This document shows positions 7,960-16,453 of a stretch of 64,000 nucleotides of DNA, piece after piece; position 1 is the stretch's first letter, and each line of letters starts with the position of its first letter. The DNA is from Gammaproteobacteria bacterium CG_4_10_14_0_2_um_filter_38_22. Lineage in GTDB: Bacteria; Pseudomonadota; Gammaproteobacteria; Coxiellales; Coxiellaceae. Location of the stretch: NCBI GenBank assembly GCA_002793195.1, contig PFPT01000017.1, positions 1-64,000 on the forward strand, given 5' to 3'. Made by a program: the position numbers and the translations under genes. A model generated the notes under the pieces. It was not told the origin of the DNA. It searched no databases and worked only from the letters and a program-made list of their open reading frames with translations.

Positions 7960-9062
7960 AAATTTTTTTTTGGACAGATGGATTTTGGCCGCGTTTGGGT
8001 GGCATTGAAACACAAGGCTTTCATTTCATTAACAATCTACAAAAAAAAGGTCATCAGTGCATGGTGATGGCACAAAAAGATGAACCAGACTGGAAAGCAG
8101 ATGAAGTGCATGAAGGGATCGCTATCAAACGATTTGATTTTAATACGCTCATTACTTATAAAAACCTGGAAATAATGCATGACATTCACCAATATCTTGA
8201 ATGGATTATAACCACCTTTCAGCCAGATATTATTCATTTAAATACAGTCGCTGGTGGCAGCGCATTTGCTTTTTTATTATGTCGGGAAAAATTTCAGGTC
8301 CCCATTGTACTCACAGCGCACGCACCTTATCTGCGTGATAATAAACTATCTCCTTTTATTACAAAAATAGCGCTATCTGTAGATAAAATTTGCTGTGTTT
8401 CACGCTGGGTTTTGCAAGAACTGGCAATGCATCTGCCGCAAATCAAACCTAAATTAAAATTAATTTATAATGGCTTGCCTATGCCAAATACCATACCCAA
8501 ACCTCTTTCTTTTTCAGAACCCATTTTACTATTAGCTGGCAGGCTGTCATGGGAGAAAGGATTTGATACTGCCATTCACGCATTTTCATTGCTAAAAAAA
8601 AGCGGCTCAAATGCACAATTAATGATTGTTGGTATGGGACCTGAACGTTTAAATCTAGAAAAATTAGTCAACTCATTAGCGTTAACTCACGCTGTTACTT
8701 TTACAGGCGCTTTATCCAATGCCGAATTGCAAGTCATTTTCAATCAAGCAACCATGGTGATTGCACCTTCTATTTTAGAATCATTTGGATTGGTAATATT
8801 AGAATCCATGCAATTACAACGTCCAGTGATTGCGTCTCATGTGCAAGGCGTGCCAGAGCTAGTATGTGATGGCGAAACTGGTATTTTAGTACCCGAAAAG
8901 AATGCAGTTGCAATATATCAAGCCATTCGAGAGCTGCTTAATCAACCAGAACGCGCGATTAATATGGGTCTAGCAGGCCGCAAAAGAGCGGCGCAATTTA
9001 CACTAGATCAAAATATCAGTCAGTATGAAATGCTATACGAAACATTACAGGTGCCTACATGA
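7956..9062 (+). CDS. Glycosyltransferase family 4 (GT-B fold)
   Basis: 368 residues when started at the ATG that overlaps the kinase stop (ATGA at 7956). The N-terminal half begins KIFFWTDGFWPRLGGIE, the usual acceptor domain opening with a glycine-rich GGIE. The C-terminal half has LLAGRLSWEKGFDTAIHAF and APSILESFGLVILESM, the donor-binding E-x7-E motif of GT4 enzymes. It is a retaining, nucleotide-sugar-dependent transferase, cytoplasmic or membrane-peripheral. Sugar and acceptor are unknown. The longer in-frame reading from 7827 lies inside the kinase gene and is unlikely. Confidence 0.9.
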   Translation: MKIFFWTDGFWPRLGGIETQGFHFINNLQKKGHQCMVMAQKDEPDWKADEVHEGIAIKRFDFNTLITYKNLEIMHDIHQYLEWIITTFQPDIIHLNTVAGGSAFAFLLCREKFQVPIVLTAHAPYLRDNKLSPFITKIALSVDKICCVSRWVLQELAMHLPQIKPKLKLIYNGLPMPNTIPKPLSFSEPILLLAGRLSWEKGFDTAIHAFSLLKKSGSNAQLMIVGMGPERLNLEKLVNSLALTHAVTFTGALSNAELQVIFNQATMVIAPSILESFGLVILESMQLQRPVIASHVQGVPELVCDGETGILVPEKNAVAIYQAIRELLNQPERAINMGLAGRKRAAQFTLDQNISQYEMLYETLQVPT

Positions 9063-9748
9063 TAAAACCATTAGTGAGCGTTATCATCGCGGTTTATAAT
9101 GGAGAAAAATATCTTGCTGATGCGATTGAGAGTGTATTAGCGCAAACTTATTCACCAATAGAATTGATCATTGTTGATGATGGCTCAACAGATAATAGCG
9201 CAGCAATCGCACAACGTTATAGCACCGCAATTTATCGTTATCAAAAATCCAATCAAGGGCAACCTGCAGCAATCAATGTTGGCTTGCAAATAGCAATGGG
9301 TTCTTATCTCACATTTTTAGATGCAGATGATTTATACTTGCCAGATAAAATTGAACATCAAATTGCCTTTTTAATAGCCAATCCAGAAATTGATATGGTC
9401 TTTGGTTACATAAAACAATTTTTAAGTCCTGATTTGAATATGCTAGAACAAAAAAAGTTTACATGCTCAGAAAAAATCTTACCTGGCTATTTAGCTGCTT
9501 CTTGCTTGCTTAGCAAAAAGTGTGCTGAAAAAATAGGTGCGTTTAATGAAGCACAGAAAATGGGTTCATTTATTGAATGGTTTATGCGTGCCAAAGAAAA
9601 AAACCTCAAATACACACTACTTCAAAATGAAGTATTACATCGCCGTATCCACGCCAATAATATGTCTCATCTTTCAAAAAATGCTGCACATGATTATTTG
9701 CAACTCATTAAATCAACTTTACGCAGACGAACATTGCATGAATCATAA
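9059..9748 (+). CDS. Glycosyltransferase family 2 (GT-A fold)
   Basis: 229 residues, soluble. VSVIIAVYNGEKYL at the N-terminus, VDDGSTD (39-45) and the metal-binding LDADD (87-91) are the standard GT2 motifs. It has no C-terminal membrane segments, so it is not a processive synthase. It overlaps the GT4 gene by 4 bp and the nucleotidyltransferase-like gene by 11 bp, indicating translational coupling. With GT4 it could build a short glycan on a common acceptor. Confidence 0.9.
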   Translation: MIKPLVSVIIAVYNGEKYLADAIESVLAQTYSPIELIIVDDGSTDNSAAIAQRYSTAIYRYQKSNQGQPAAINVGLQIAMGSYLTFLDADDLYLPDKIEHQIAFLIANPEIDMVFGYIKQFLSPDLNMLEQKKFTCSEKILPGYLAASCLLSKKCAEKIGAFNEAQKMGSFIEWFMRAKEKNLKYTLLQNEVLHRRIHANNMSHLSKNAAHDYLQLIKSTLRRRTLHES

Positions 9749-10886
9749 CGCAAACTGTTGGCCAGATGAAAAACAAATGTTGCTATTAAAAGCAGCGTTA
9801 TGTGAATATGACACAGCACAATCTGCATGGCATGCCTATTGTGCGCGCACAGATCTTCATAACATTAATCATGCTGAAACTACTTTATTGCCGCTCGTTT
9901 TTTACAATCTCAAACATGATCACCGCTATCCTGATCAATTTCAATTATGTAAAAGTGTGCATCAACATACATGGGCTAGCAATCATCTGGCGCTCTTTCA
10001 ATTTAAAAAGCTATCTGATGCATTTGCAGATGCCAATATAGCAATTTGTTTTCTAAAAGGGGCTGCACTTATTTTAAATGATTATCCAAATGCTGGACTG
10101 CGTGTAATGGGTGACATTGACATCCTAGTTTCAAAAGAGGATGTAAAAAATGCCACAGCACTACTGAAAAAATTACGGCACGATCCAAAATCACTCATGC
10201 AACAAACAGATATTGATGAACTGCACGCGCAATTATTTTATTCAGAAAGCGTATTGCCTGTTGATCTTCATTGGAAAATATTCATTGGCAGTGGTTTTGA
10301 TAATAAATTTTCAAATTTTACCTATCAAGAAAAAACACTTGGAACTAATAAATTTAATTTGAACGGCAAGACATTAAGCGCTGAAGATCAACTGTTACAC
10401 GTATTAGTACACGGTCTTCAATACAATCAAACGCCACTTATTCGCTGGATTACCGACTCACATTTTATTTTAAAAAATAATGTTGATTTTGATTGGGTAT
10501 ATTTTTTGGCGCAGACAAAAAATATAGAAGTGATGTTGCTGGTTAAAAAGGCCATACTTTTTTTACAGGCACATCAATTTTCGAGTATTTCAAATAATGT
10601 ATTAACCTTGCTTAATGAATACACCCCACGTCAAGATGAAATACGTTATCTTAAATTTATAACTACGTCACCAAGCACACACTTTATGTTCCCCTATAAA
10701 TTCATATGGTCTTATCATGTGCGAAATTTAAAAACAAAAAATCGGCTAATTGCTTTTTTTATGCTCCCAGCATTCTTGAAAAATGCCTGGGGAATTAAAA
10801 ATTGGTTTTTGTTTTTTATTTTTTTATTCAAAAAAATAAAAAACAACCTCAGGAAAGCCTGCACTACGAACGCACGTGAAGCATAA
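9738..10886 (+). CDS. Nucleotidyltransferase-fold protein (PF14907-like)
   Basis: 382 residues starting at an ATG inside the end of the GT2 gene. CFLKGAALI (104-112), then RVMGDIDILV (122-131) and VDLHWK (175-180), match the K-G, D-x-D and third-Asp pattern of uncharacterised nucleotidyltransferases often placed in polysaccharide or lasso-peptide gene clusters. D126, D128 and D176 are the likely metal ligands. The last 60 residues are rich in Phe and Lys and overlap the convergent ATP-grasp gene. Substrate is unknown; transfer of a nucleotide or sugar phosphate to a product of this operon is plausible. Confidence 0.8.
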   Translation: MNHNANCWPDEKQMLLLKAALCEYDTAQSAWHAYCARTDLHNINHAETTLLPLVFYNLKHDHRYPDQFQLCKSVHQHTWASNHLALFQFKKLSDAFADANIAICFLKGAALILNDYPNAGLRVMGDIDILVSKEDVKNATALLKKLRHDPKSLMQQTDIDELHAQLFYSESVLPVDLHWKIFIGSGFDNKFSNFTYQEKTLGTNKFNLNGKTLSAEDQLLHVLVHGLQYNQTPLIRWITDSHFILKNNVDFDWVYFLAQTKNIEVMLLVKKAILFLQAHQFSSISNNVLTLLNEYTPRQDEIRYLKFITTSPSTHFMFPYKFIWSYHVRNLKTKNRLIAFFMLPAFLKNAWGIKNWFLFFIFLFKKIKNNLRKACTTNAREA

Positions 10887-11938
10887 TACGTTCTTCTTAA
10901 TAAATAAGAAGTTTGACAGTAATTCGCATAATGTGATCGCCAATTATAGCGATTAAAAAGTATATCGCGATAAGAGAGCCTCGGCGCATAGGCTAAAATC
11001 AATTCTGGCCCTGCTGTTTCAATAAACGTATTTTTAGTCAATGATGCTCCGCTTTTAAAATAACGTTTTATTTTTTCTGCAGGATCTTCGAGGAAATATT
11101 TTGCATACTCAACCCATACGTTTGGCCGCATGTCCGCCTCAATAAAAAACAAGGTTGCATCATGGTCAGACTCAATCCAAGTTAAATTTACAAACCCATC
11201 AGCGCCCAGCGCTTCACCTAAAGCACACACCTTCTCAAATACAGGAAGATCCTTTTCTGTTGGTCTTCGATATTTTTTAATAACGCTCGGACCCAATGAG
11301 TATGATCGATATAGCAATGCTTCTGCAATTTCAAAAAAAATAAGTTTCTTATTAAGAAAAAGACCGCCTGAAGAAATTAACGTTCCTTCAATTTTTTTTT
11401 GAACCAGAACAGGGTAGCGCACATGAGTTAATGCCGCTAAATCAGCTTCAGCGTAACACTCAAAAACACCTGCACCGCCACTAGAAGCATCCATTTTTAC
11501 AAAAACAGGAAATTTCAATGTACGCGCACAATGCATCATTTCTTTTTGATTTTGTGCAATTAAAAAATCAGGTGTGCTGATGCCGCTTTTTTTTAATAAT
11601 TCAGACAAACCAATTTTTGTACCCAAATGTGAAAAATAGCGATCATTAACAACAGGTAGCAATAATATTTTTTCCGCTAACGTAAAAGAAGCTGACAAAA
11701 TACGCAATAATAGCGCTTCATCACAACATGCCACAAAATCATATGAAAAATGAACATATTGACGCGCCATTTCTATCAAAGCTTCCGGTGAATCGACAGC
11801 AATAAAATTTTTTATATAACGATGCTTTCTGAGCGATGATACAGTGGATATCACATCCACTTCGAATCCCGCACGTGTCAACAATGCAGGAATAGAAAAC
11901 AGCAGTGCATCATTCTCTCCATAAATTAATGCTTTCAT
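10715..11938 (-). CDS. ATP-grasp protein
   Basis: 407 residues. An N-terminal Rossmann-like domain (MKALIYGENDALLFSIPALL) is followed by the ATP-grasp fold with FPVFVKMDASSGGAG (143-157: ATP-binding Lys148 and glycine loop) and FFIEADMRPNVW, which supplies the metal-binding Glu and Asn. Such enzymes ligate a carboxylate to an amine through an acyl phosphate. Substrate is unknown. It faces the nucleotidyltransferase gene and the two overlap by 172 bp at their 3' ends. The basic, Phe-rich C-terminus encoded there (after about residue 350) is not part of the catalytic fold. Confidence 0.8.
   Translation of the reverse strand: MKALIYGENDALLFSIPALLTRAGFEVDVISTVSSLRKHRYIKNFIAVDSPEALIEMARQYVHFSYDFVACCDEALLLRILSASFTLAEKILLLPVVNDRYFSHLGTKIGLSELLKKSGISTPDFLIAQNQKEMMHCARTLKFPVFVKMDASSGGAGVFECYAEADLAALTHVRYPVLVQKKIEGTLISSGGLFLNKKLIFFEIAEALLYRSYSLGPSVIKKYRRPTEKDLPVFEKVCALGEALGADGFVNLTWIESDHDATLFFIEADMRPNVWVEYAKYFLEDPAEKIKRYFKSGASLTKNTFIETAGPELILAYAPRLSYRDILFNRYNWRSHYANYCQTSYLLRRTYYASRAFVVQAFLRLFFIFLNKKIKNKNQFLIPQAFFKNAGSIKKAISRFFVFKFRT
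10809..10846. terminator. Perfect 17-bp A/T inverted repeat, possible bidirectional terminator
   Basis: Arms 10809-10825 (T-rich with one G) and 10830-10846 are perfectly complementary around a 4-nt loop (ATTC). The element lies within the overlapping 3' ends of the two convergent genes. On either strand the transcript would contain a long A:U hairpin ending in U-rich sequence on the 5' arm, not the GC stem plus U tail of a canonical terminator, so function is uncertain. Confidence 0.45.
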
Positions 11939-11977
11939 AGAAAATAAAAACCTTTATCTTAAAAACTTAGATCCAGT

Positions 11978-12445
11978 TTAATTATTCATCCAAATGAAAT
12001 AATTTAAATAGCCTGCAAAAACAACCCAAATAAAATAGGGCCATAATAAAAATGAAGATAACGGATGCTTAAAGAAAAGAGAAATAAGCAACCAACCAAC
12101 TAAAAAAGAAAGCAACGCTATGACAAAAAAAGATAAAGCCAATGAATGGAAATAAAAGAAAATTGGCATCCAACAAAAATTGACCGCCAACTGCAAAAGA
12201 TATAGTATTTTTTCTTTTCGAAAATTAGCATAAAAAGCATCTTTCCAAATCATCCAGCCAACAATAGCAACCATGATATAAAGCAATGTCCAAGCAATAG
12301 GAAAAGCAATACTCGGCGGCGTTAACGATGATTTATGCAAAGCAGCATACCATAAGTTAGACTGACTGCTTTTCATGTAAGCAGAAAGATTGCCTAAAAA
12401 TAACAAAGCCACTATCCAAAAGAACAAACTCATATACTTTTTCAT
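11978..12445 (-). CDS. tspO: TspO/MBR family membrane protein
   Basis: 155 residues with five hydrophobic segments, the TspO/peripheral benzodiazepine receptor topology. WYAALHKSSLTPPSIAFPIAWTLLY is the conserved loop after TM1 with its P-P-x-x-x-F-P-x-x-W pattern. WILL-type C-terminal motifs are represented by LLWPYFIWVVFAGYLNYFIW. TspO proteins bind porphyrins and act in oxidative or light stress. It starts 8 bp after the photolyase stop and so is the second gene of a photolyase-tspO operon. Confidence 0.9.
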   Translation of the reverse strand: MKKYMSLFFWIVALLFLGNLSAYMKSSQSNLWYAALHKSSLTPPSIAFPIAWTLLYIMVAIVGWMIWKDAFYANFRKEKILYLLQLAVNFCWMPIFFYFHSLALSFFVIALLSFLVGWLLISLFFKHPLSSFLLWPYFIWVVFAGYLNYFIWMNN

Positions 12446-12453
12446 ACTAATCC

Positions 12454-13845
12454 CTATTTTATTTTTTGATAATATAATAATGCGCGTTCTCTGGAAGTTT
12501 GCAAATCTAAAATGGGTTTTGGATAAGTCATACCCAACTTGATATTCGCACGCTCAAGAACCGACGCAGGCGCTTCCCATGGCGCGAATAAATACCGATT
12601 GGGCAGCGCAGCAATTTCCGGAATAAAACGACGTATGTATGCACCTTTTGAATCAAACTTTTTAGCCTGCAATATGGGATTAAAAATTCTAAAAAAAGGA
12701 GCCGCATCCACACCAGAACCAGCAACCCACTGCCAATTGACACTGTTACTTGCTAAATCCGCATCAACCAAACAATCAAAAAAATGAGCTGCTCCCAAGC
12801 GCCAATCAACAAGGCAATGCTTTACTAAAAAAGAAGCTGTGATCATTCGAACTCGATTATGCATAAAGCCAGTTTCCCACAGTTCACGCATGCCAGCATC
12901 AACAATTGGATATCCTGTTATTCCTTTTTTCCATGCATCAAGCAACTTTTTATTTTTCTGCCAAGGAAATTGATCAAACTGCTCACGCCAATTTTTAGAT
13001 GGAAAACTGGGAAAATAATATAACAAGTGATAGGCAAATTCACGCCATATCAGTTGCCTTAAAAAAGCATTACCATTTTTTTTATCTTTTAACTGTTTTA
13101 CCGCATACCAAACTTGATTAGGTGATAACTCTCCAAAATGTAAATAAGGAGATAGTCTAGAAATAGCTGGTTTTGCAGGATAATCTCGATCAATTGCATA
13201 GAAATGAATAGACGCTTCTAAAAATGTTTTTAATTGAGATAATGCTGCCATTTCACCAGGTTGCCAATATTGACTTAACTTATGACTCCAATTATTTTTT
13301 GTTAAAAAAGAAATGGCATCTACAGTGTCACCTCCTTTAATTTTTTTTGTCACCAAAGCGCTGGGTTTTGGCAAAACTCGACGCGGCTGTAATACATGAC
13401 TTGTTAAATTTTTCATGAAAGGTGCGAAAATTTGATAGGGTGAACCATCTGCTTTTACACCCTGCCAAGGCTCTGAAAGCAACGCAGCATTAATGGTTTC
13501 TACCAAAATACCATTTTCGATTAAATCATTTTTTATGCTTTCATTACGAATCATGATGCTAGGCTCATAAACATGATTCCAAAACACACCCACTATATTT
13601 TCATTCACGACTATTTTTTTAATAATCGCAATCGGGTCACCAAAATAAACAGTAAGCTGGCCTTTCAACTCTGCATTTAACAATCGCAAAGATTGCGCTA
13701 ACCACCATTGAGAAGCTGCGCCCATCTGATTATTTTCATCAAAAATATATATTGGCAAAACAACCCCTGCGGAAGCCGCTTTAAATAAAGCAGGATTATC
13801 CGCTAACCGCAAATCTTGTTGAAACCAAACAATGTATTTGTTCAT
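12454..13845 (-). CDS. phrB: Deoxyribodipyrimidine photolyase (class I)
   Basis: 463 residues. Blue-light enzyme that repairs cyclobutane pyrimidine dimers. The N-terminal antenna domain opens with YIVWFQQDLRLADNPAL. The FAD domain has LSPYLHFGELSPNQVW, GYPIVDAGMRELWETGFMHNR and the flavin/DNA-binding DADLASNSVNWQWVAGSG, all standard for class I CPD photolyases. I start at the ATG at 13845; a longer TTG-started reading adds 12 residues unlike the family. One difference is FQQDLR instead of the usual FRxDLR. It precedes tspO in the same operon. Confidence 0.93.
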   Translation of the reverse strand: MNKYIVWFQQDLRLADNPALFKAASAGVVLPIYIFDENNQMGAASQWWLAQSLRLLNAELKGQLTVYFGDPIAIIKKIVVNENIVGVFWNHVYEPSIMIRNESIKNDLIENGILVETINAALLSEPWQGVKADGSPYQIFAPFMKNLTSHVLQPRRVLPKPSALVTKKIKGGDTVDAISFLTKNNWSHKLSQYWQPGEMAALSQLKTFLEASIHFYAIDRDYPAKPAISRLSPYLHFGELSPNQVWYAVKQLKDKKNGNAFLRQLIWREFAYHLLYYFPSFPSKNWREQFDQFPWQKNKKLLDAWKKGITGYPIVDAGMRELWETGFMHNRVRMITASFLVKHCLVDWRLGAAHFFDCLVDADLASNSVNWQWVAGSGVDAAPFFRIFNPILQAKKFDSKGAYIRRFIPEIAALPNRYLFAPWEAPASVLERANIKLGMTYPKPILDLQTSRERALLYYQKIK

Positions 13846-14042
13846 AATAAGCTCAACATTATGATGAAAAAAGGTAATCAATTATACCCAATCTCTTACC
13901 ATGAAAGGATATTTAATGGTTTAATAAACACGTTACAGCATACTTTTATAACTAAAGTTAATTATCAATAACACGGTATAGCAACAAAAAAAATCACCTG
14001 ATATATTTTTGATCCTATTTTTAACCTAACAAGGATAACGTA

Positions 14043-15200
14043 ATGCGGTCAAATGCAATTCCCGATTTTTCCAGCTACAACGGCGGCAATTTTTTTTTCT
14101 TTGGAAGAAAAGTGTTTTCTTGTGAAAAGGTATTGGGCAGCGGCGCCTATGGTAATGTTTTTCTTTTCACCTCGAGAGATGGAGAAAAATTAGCGGTAAA
14201 ATGTGAACGTCGATATCACGATCGTTATGCTTTTGGCGCTTACTTTAAAGCAGAAGCAGAATGGTATCAAAAAATACACGGCTTGGGCGTTTTTTCTGGC
14301 GATCTCGCCAATTACACCAAACCACATTATATGTTGATACCTTATTTTGAGGGAAAACCGCTGTATGAGGTTATTTATTATTCCGTAAAACAAGTATTTT
14401 TTGATTGGATATGGACAGCCGCTGCTATTAATGAATTGCACGAAAAACATCATGTCATTCACGGAGATCTTAAAACAGACAATATCATTTCAGGTAAACG
14501 TGTTTATTTAATTGATTTTGGTTTTGTCACGCGAGTCAATACAAAAAGAGGCACAGTATTTCGCATCGATGAAAACAATTCACAATATCACCAAGCACCC
14601 GAATTATTTACCAATACAAATGAAAAGCAATTAGCCAAAACAACACAAGATATTTATAGCTTAGGCTTATTACTGCGAGATTTATTTTCAATTTATACTG
14701 AAAATGCTTTTTTAATTGACGACACACACAGTTCACAAACTCAAGAAGTGATAGAAAATTTATCTACCCGCGATCCCTCGCAACGCTGGACAATTGCCAA
14801 AGCCATTTACCTGCTTGCAACCAGTTTTTTATCTACAATACCGCGTAATATGTGGCAAACTTCAATAAAAATCGATGAGAAAGCTAAAAATCCCGCATTA
14901 TTTATGCCATTTATTTGTGTAATGTTACTCAATAACGCACTACAAATTCGAATTGACGAATTAACACAAGAAAAAAAACGGCTCAATGAAAAAAGCAAAG
15001 GCGCACGCACTAAAGGAAAAAAAATAACGGGATTAAGTGATTTGCAAAAAGAACTAACACAGCTATCATCAAGCGCACTTGATGTGCTCCATAAAGCAAA
15101 ACAAGATAGTGATATGACAGCCGGATTTTTTAGACATAAAACACGAGACCTACTCGAAAAACTCAGTGAAATCAGTGTTTGTTTTCAACAGACTCATTAA
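14043..15200 (+). CDS. Eukaryotic-like Ser/Thr protein kinase, effector candidate
   Basis: 385 residues. A complete kinase core: glycine loop GSGAYGNV (32-39), VAIK-type lysine K53 in LAVKCE, catalytic loop HGDLKTDN (140-147; Asp142, Asn147), DFG at 158-160, and a QAPEL sequence (185-189) in the place of APE. The HGD variant replaces the commoner HRD. Residues from about 300 onward form charged helices, probably a coiled coil, with no membrane segment or PASTA domains, unlike bacterial PknB kinases. AAGGA precedes the ATG by 7 nt. It stands alone between photolyase and queC. Its soluble architecture resembles secreted kinases of intracellular bacteria; secretion is inference. Confidence 0.88.
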   Translation: MRSNAIPDFSSYNGGNFFFFGRKVFSCEKVLGSGAYGNVFLFTSRDGEKLAVKCERRYHDRYAFGAYFKAEAEWYQKIHGLGVFSGDLANYTKPHYMLIPYFEGKPLYEVIYYSVKQVFFDWIWTAAAINELHEKHHVIHGDLKTDNIISGKRVYLIDFGFVTRVNTKRGTVFRIDENNSQYHQAPELFTNTNEKQLAKTTQDIYSLGLLLRDLFSIYTENAFLIDDTHSSQTQEVIENLSTRDPSQRWTIAKAIYLLATSFLSTIPRNMWQTSIKIDEKAKNPALFMPFICVMLLNNALQIRIDELTQEKKRLNEKSKGARTKGKKITGLSDLQKELTQLSSSALDVLHKAKQDSDMTAGFFRHKTRDLLEKLSEISVCFQQTH

Positions 15201-15217
15201 ATACTGATCATTAAAAT

Positions 15218-15889
15218 TTAAACATAGCGGGTAACATCTTTTAGATTTGCTTCTGCAAAACCTTTTTTTCGAAACGTGCAACTGTCACAATGACCACACG
15301 CCAAACCATCGCGCGTTGCACGATAGCAAGAAACGGTTAAGGCATAATCTACACCTAACTTATTACCCAGCGTTATGATATCGGACTTACTGAGCTGAAT
15401 AAGCGGTGTTTCAATGTGAATCGGATGACCACTCAGCCCTCTCTTCGTAGCAAGATTGGCCATCTGTTGAAATGCGGCTATATATTCTGGTCGACAATCT
15501 GGATAACCCGAGTAATCCACAGCATTAGCACCAATAAAAATAACATCCGCCTCTGTAATTTCTGCCCAGCCTAGCGCAATAGATAAAAAAATGGTGTTTC
15601 TAGCAGGCACATACGTGATCGGAATAAATTGATCACCCACATAATCAGGCACATCGAGTGCCGCGTCGGTCAAAGCAGAGCCACCCAGTTCACCAATTGA
15701 TAAAGTAATTATTTTATGTTCAACAACACCAAACTGCGCTGATAATTTTTTTGCTGAAAGCAATTCAGCCTTATTTTTCTGCCCATAATCAAAACTGAGG
15801 GCGTAGCAATCAAGACCCTGATCGCTTGCCACAGCCAAACAAGTGGCGGAATCTAGCCCACCCGATAATAAAACAATTGCTTTTTTCAT
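15218..15889 (-). CDS. queC: 7-cyano-7-deazaguanine synthase QueC
   Basis: 223 residues. Converts 7-carboxy-7-deazaguanine and ammonia to preQ0 using ATP, in queuosine synthesis. The PP-loop SGGLDS is at 9-14 and the zinc-binding cysteines are in [18 protein letters not shown] near the C-terminus. Started at the ATG at 15889, where the protein aligns with the family opening [13 protein letters not shown]; an upstream in-frame extension is not family-like. It is divergent from the membrane protein at 15936 with only 46 bp between. QueF, acting one step later, is encoded at 23009. Confidence 0.95.
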   Translation of the reverse strand: MKKAIVLLSGGLDSATCLAVASDQGLDCYALSFDYGQKNKAELLSAKKLSAQFGVVEHKIITLSIGELGGSALTDAALDVPDYVGDQFIPITYVPARNTIFLSIALGWAEITEADVIFIGANAVDYSGYPDCRPEYIAAFQQMANLATKRGLSGHPIHIETPLIQLSKSDIITLGNKLGVDYALTVSCYRATRDGLACGHCDSCTFRKKGFAEANLKDVTRYV

Positions 15890-15935
15890 GCTGAGTACTT
15901 TATATTTTTTAAAAGACAACCGCAACGGGGACGTT

Positions 15936-16448
15936 ATGAGCAAATTGATCTTATTGATACTTTCAGTAGTATTAGCCATTTTTTCTGCAACAGGCTATTA
16001 CATACTCAATGAAAAAATCACTGACGGTGAAAAAAAATTCATGGCCGGCCACAAGCAATATCTTTCTGGTGAAAAAAAATTAAAGGCGGGAAAAGCACAG
16101 TTGGCTGCCGGAAAACGAAAGTTATCAGCTGCAAAAGGTGTTTTTGGCATTATCAACAATACCCCACTCAAAAACGTCGTTACAAAATCATCCTTAGGCA
16201 CTAACGTACTCACACATGCTGAAACAAAAATTAAATCAGGTGACCAACAAGTTGCTAGTGGCGAAAAACAAATCAAAGCGGGTGAAGCGCAACTCAAAGC
16301 CGGAAAAATACAATTGGCGCAAGGCACAAAAAAATTAAATTTTGCCAGAAAAATTCGCTTCTATAGCGGCATTAGCGCGCTTTGCTTCGCATTGTTATCA
16401 CTGATTTTTTTAATCAGCTGGATCGTATCGCGCAAGCGCTTAACTTAA
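15936..16448 (+). CDS. Membrane protein with AG-rich heptad repeats in two blocks
   Basis: 170 residues with two membrane segments (about 4-24 and 143-164). Between them are two blocks of 7-residue repeats of the form x-A/S-G-x-x-x-L: residues 27-68 (for example [13 protein letters not shown]) and 98-137 ([16 protein letters not shown]). The blocks are separated by about 30 different residues. The pattern predicts a long antiparallel helical hairpin outside the membrane. Similar L-x-x-G-x-x-x-L repeats occur in the stalks of YhgE/Pip and MMPL-type proteins, but no transporter domain is present. Start at 15936 because GGGG lies close upstream and it follows the divergent queC start. Function unknown. 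Confidence 0.75.
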   Translation: MSKLILLILSVVLAIFSATGYYILNEKITDGEKKFMAGHKQYLSGEKKLKAGKAQLAAGKRKLSAAKGVFGIINNTPLKNVVTKSSLGTNVLTHAETKIKSGDQQVASGEKQIKAGEAQLKAGKIQLAQGTKKLNFARKIRFYSGISALCFALLSLIFLISWIVSRKRLT

Positions 16449-16453
16449 TTATG

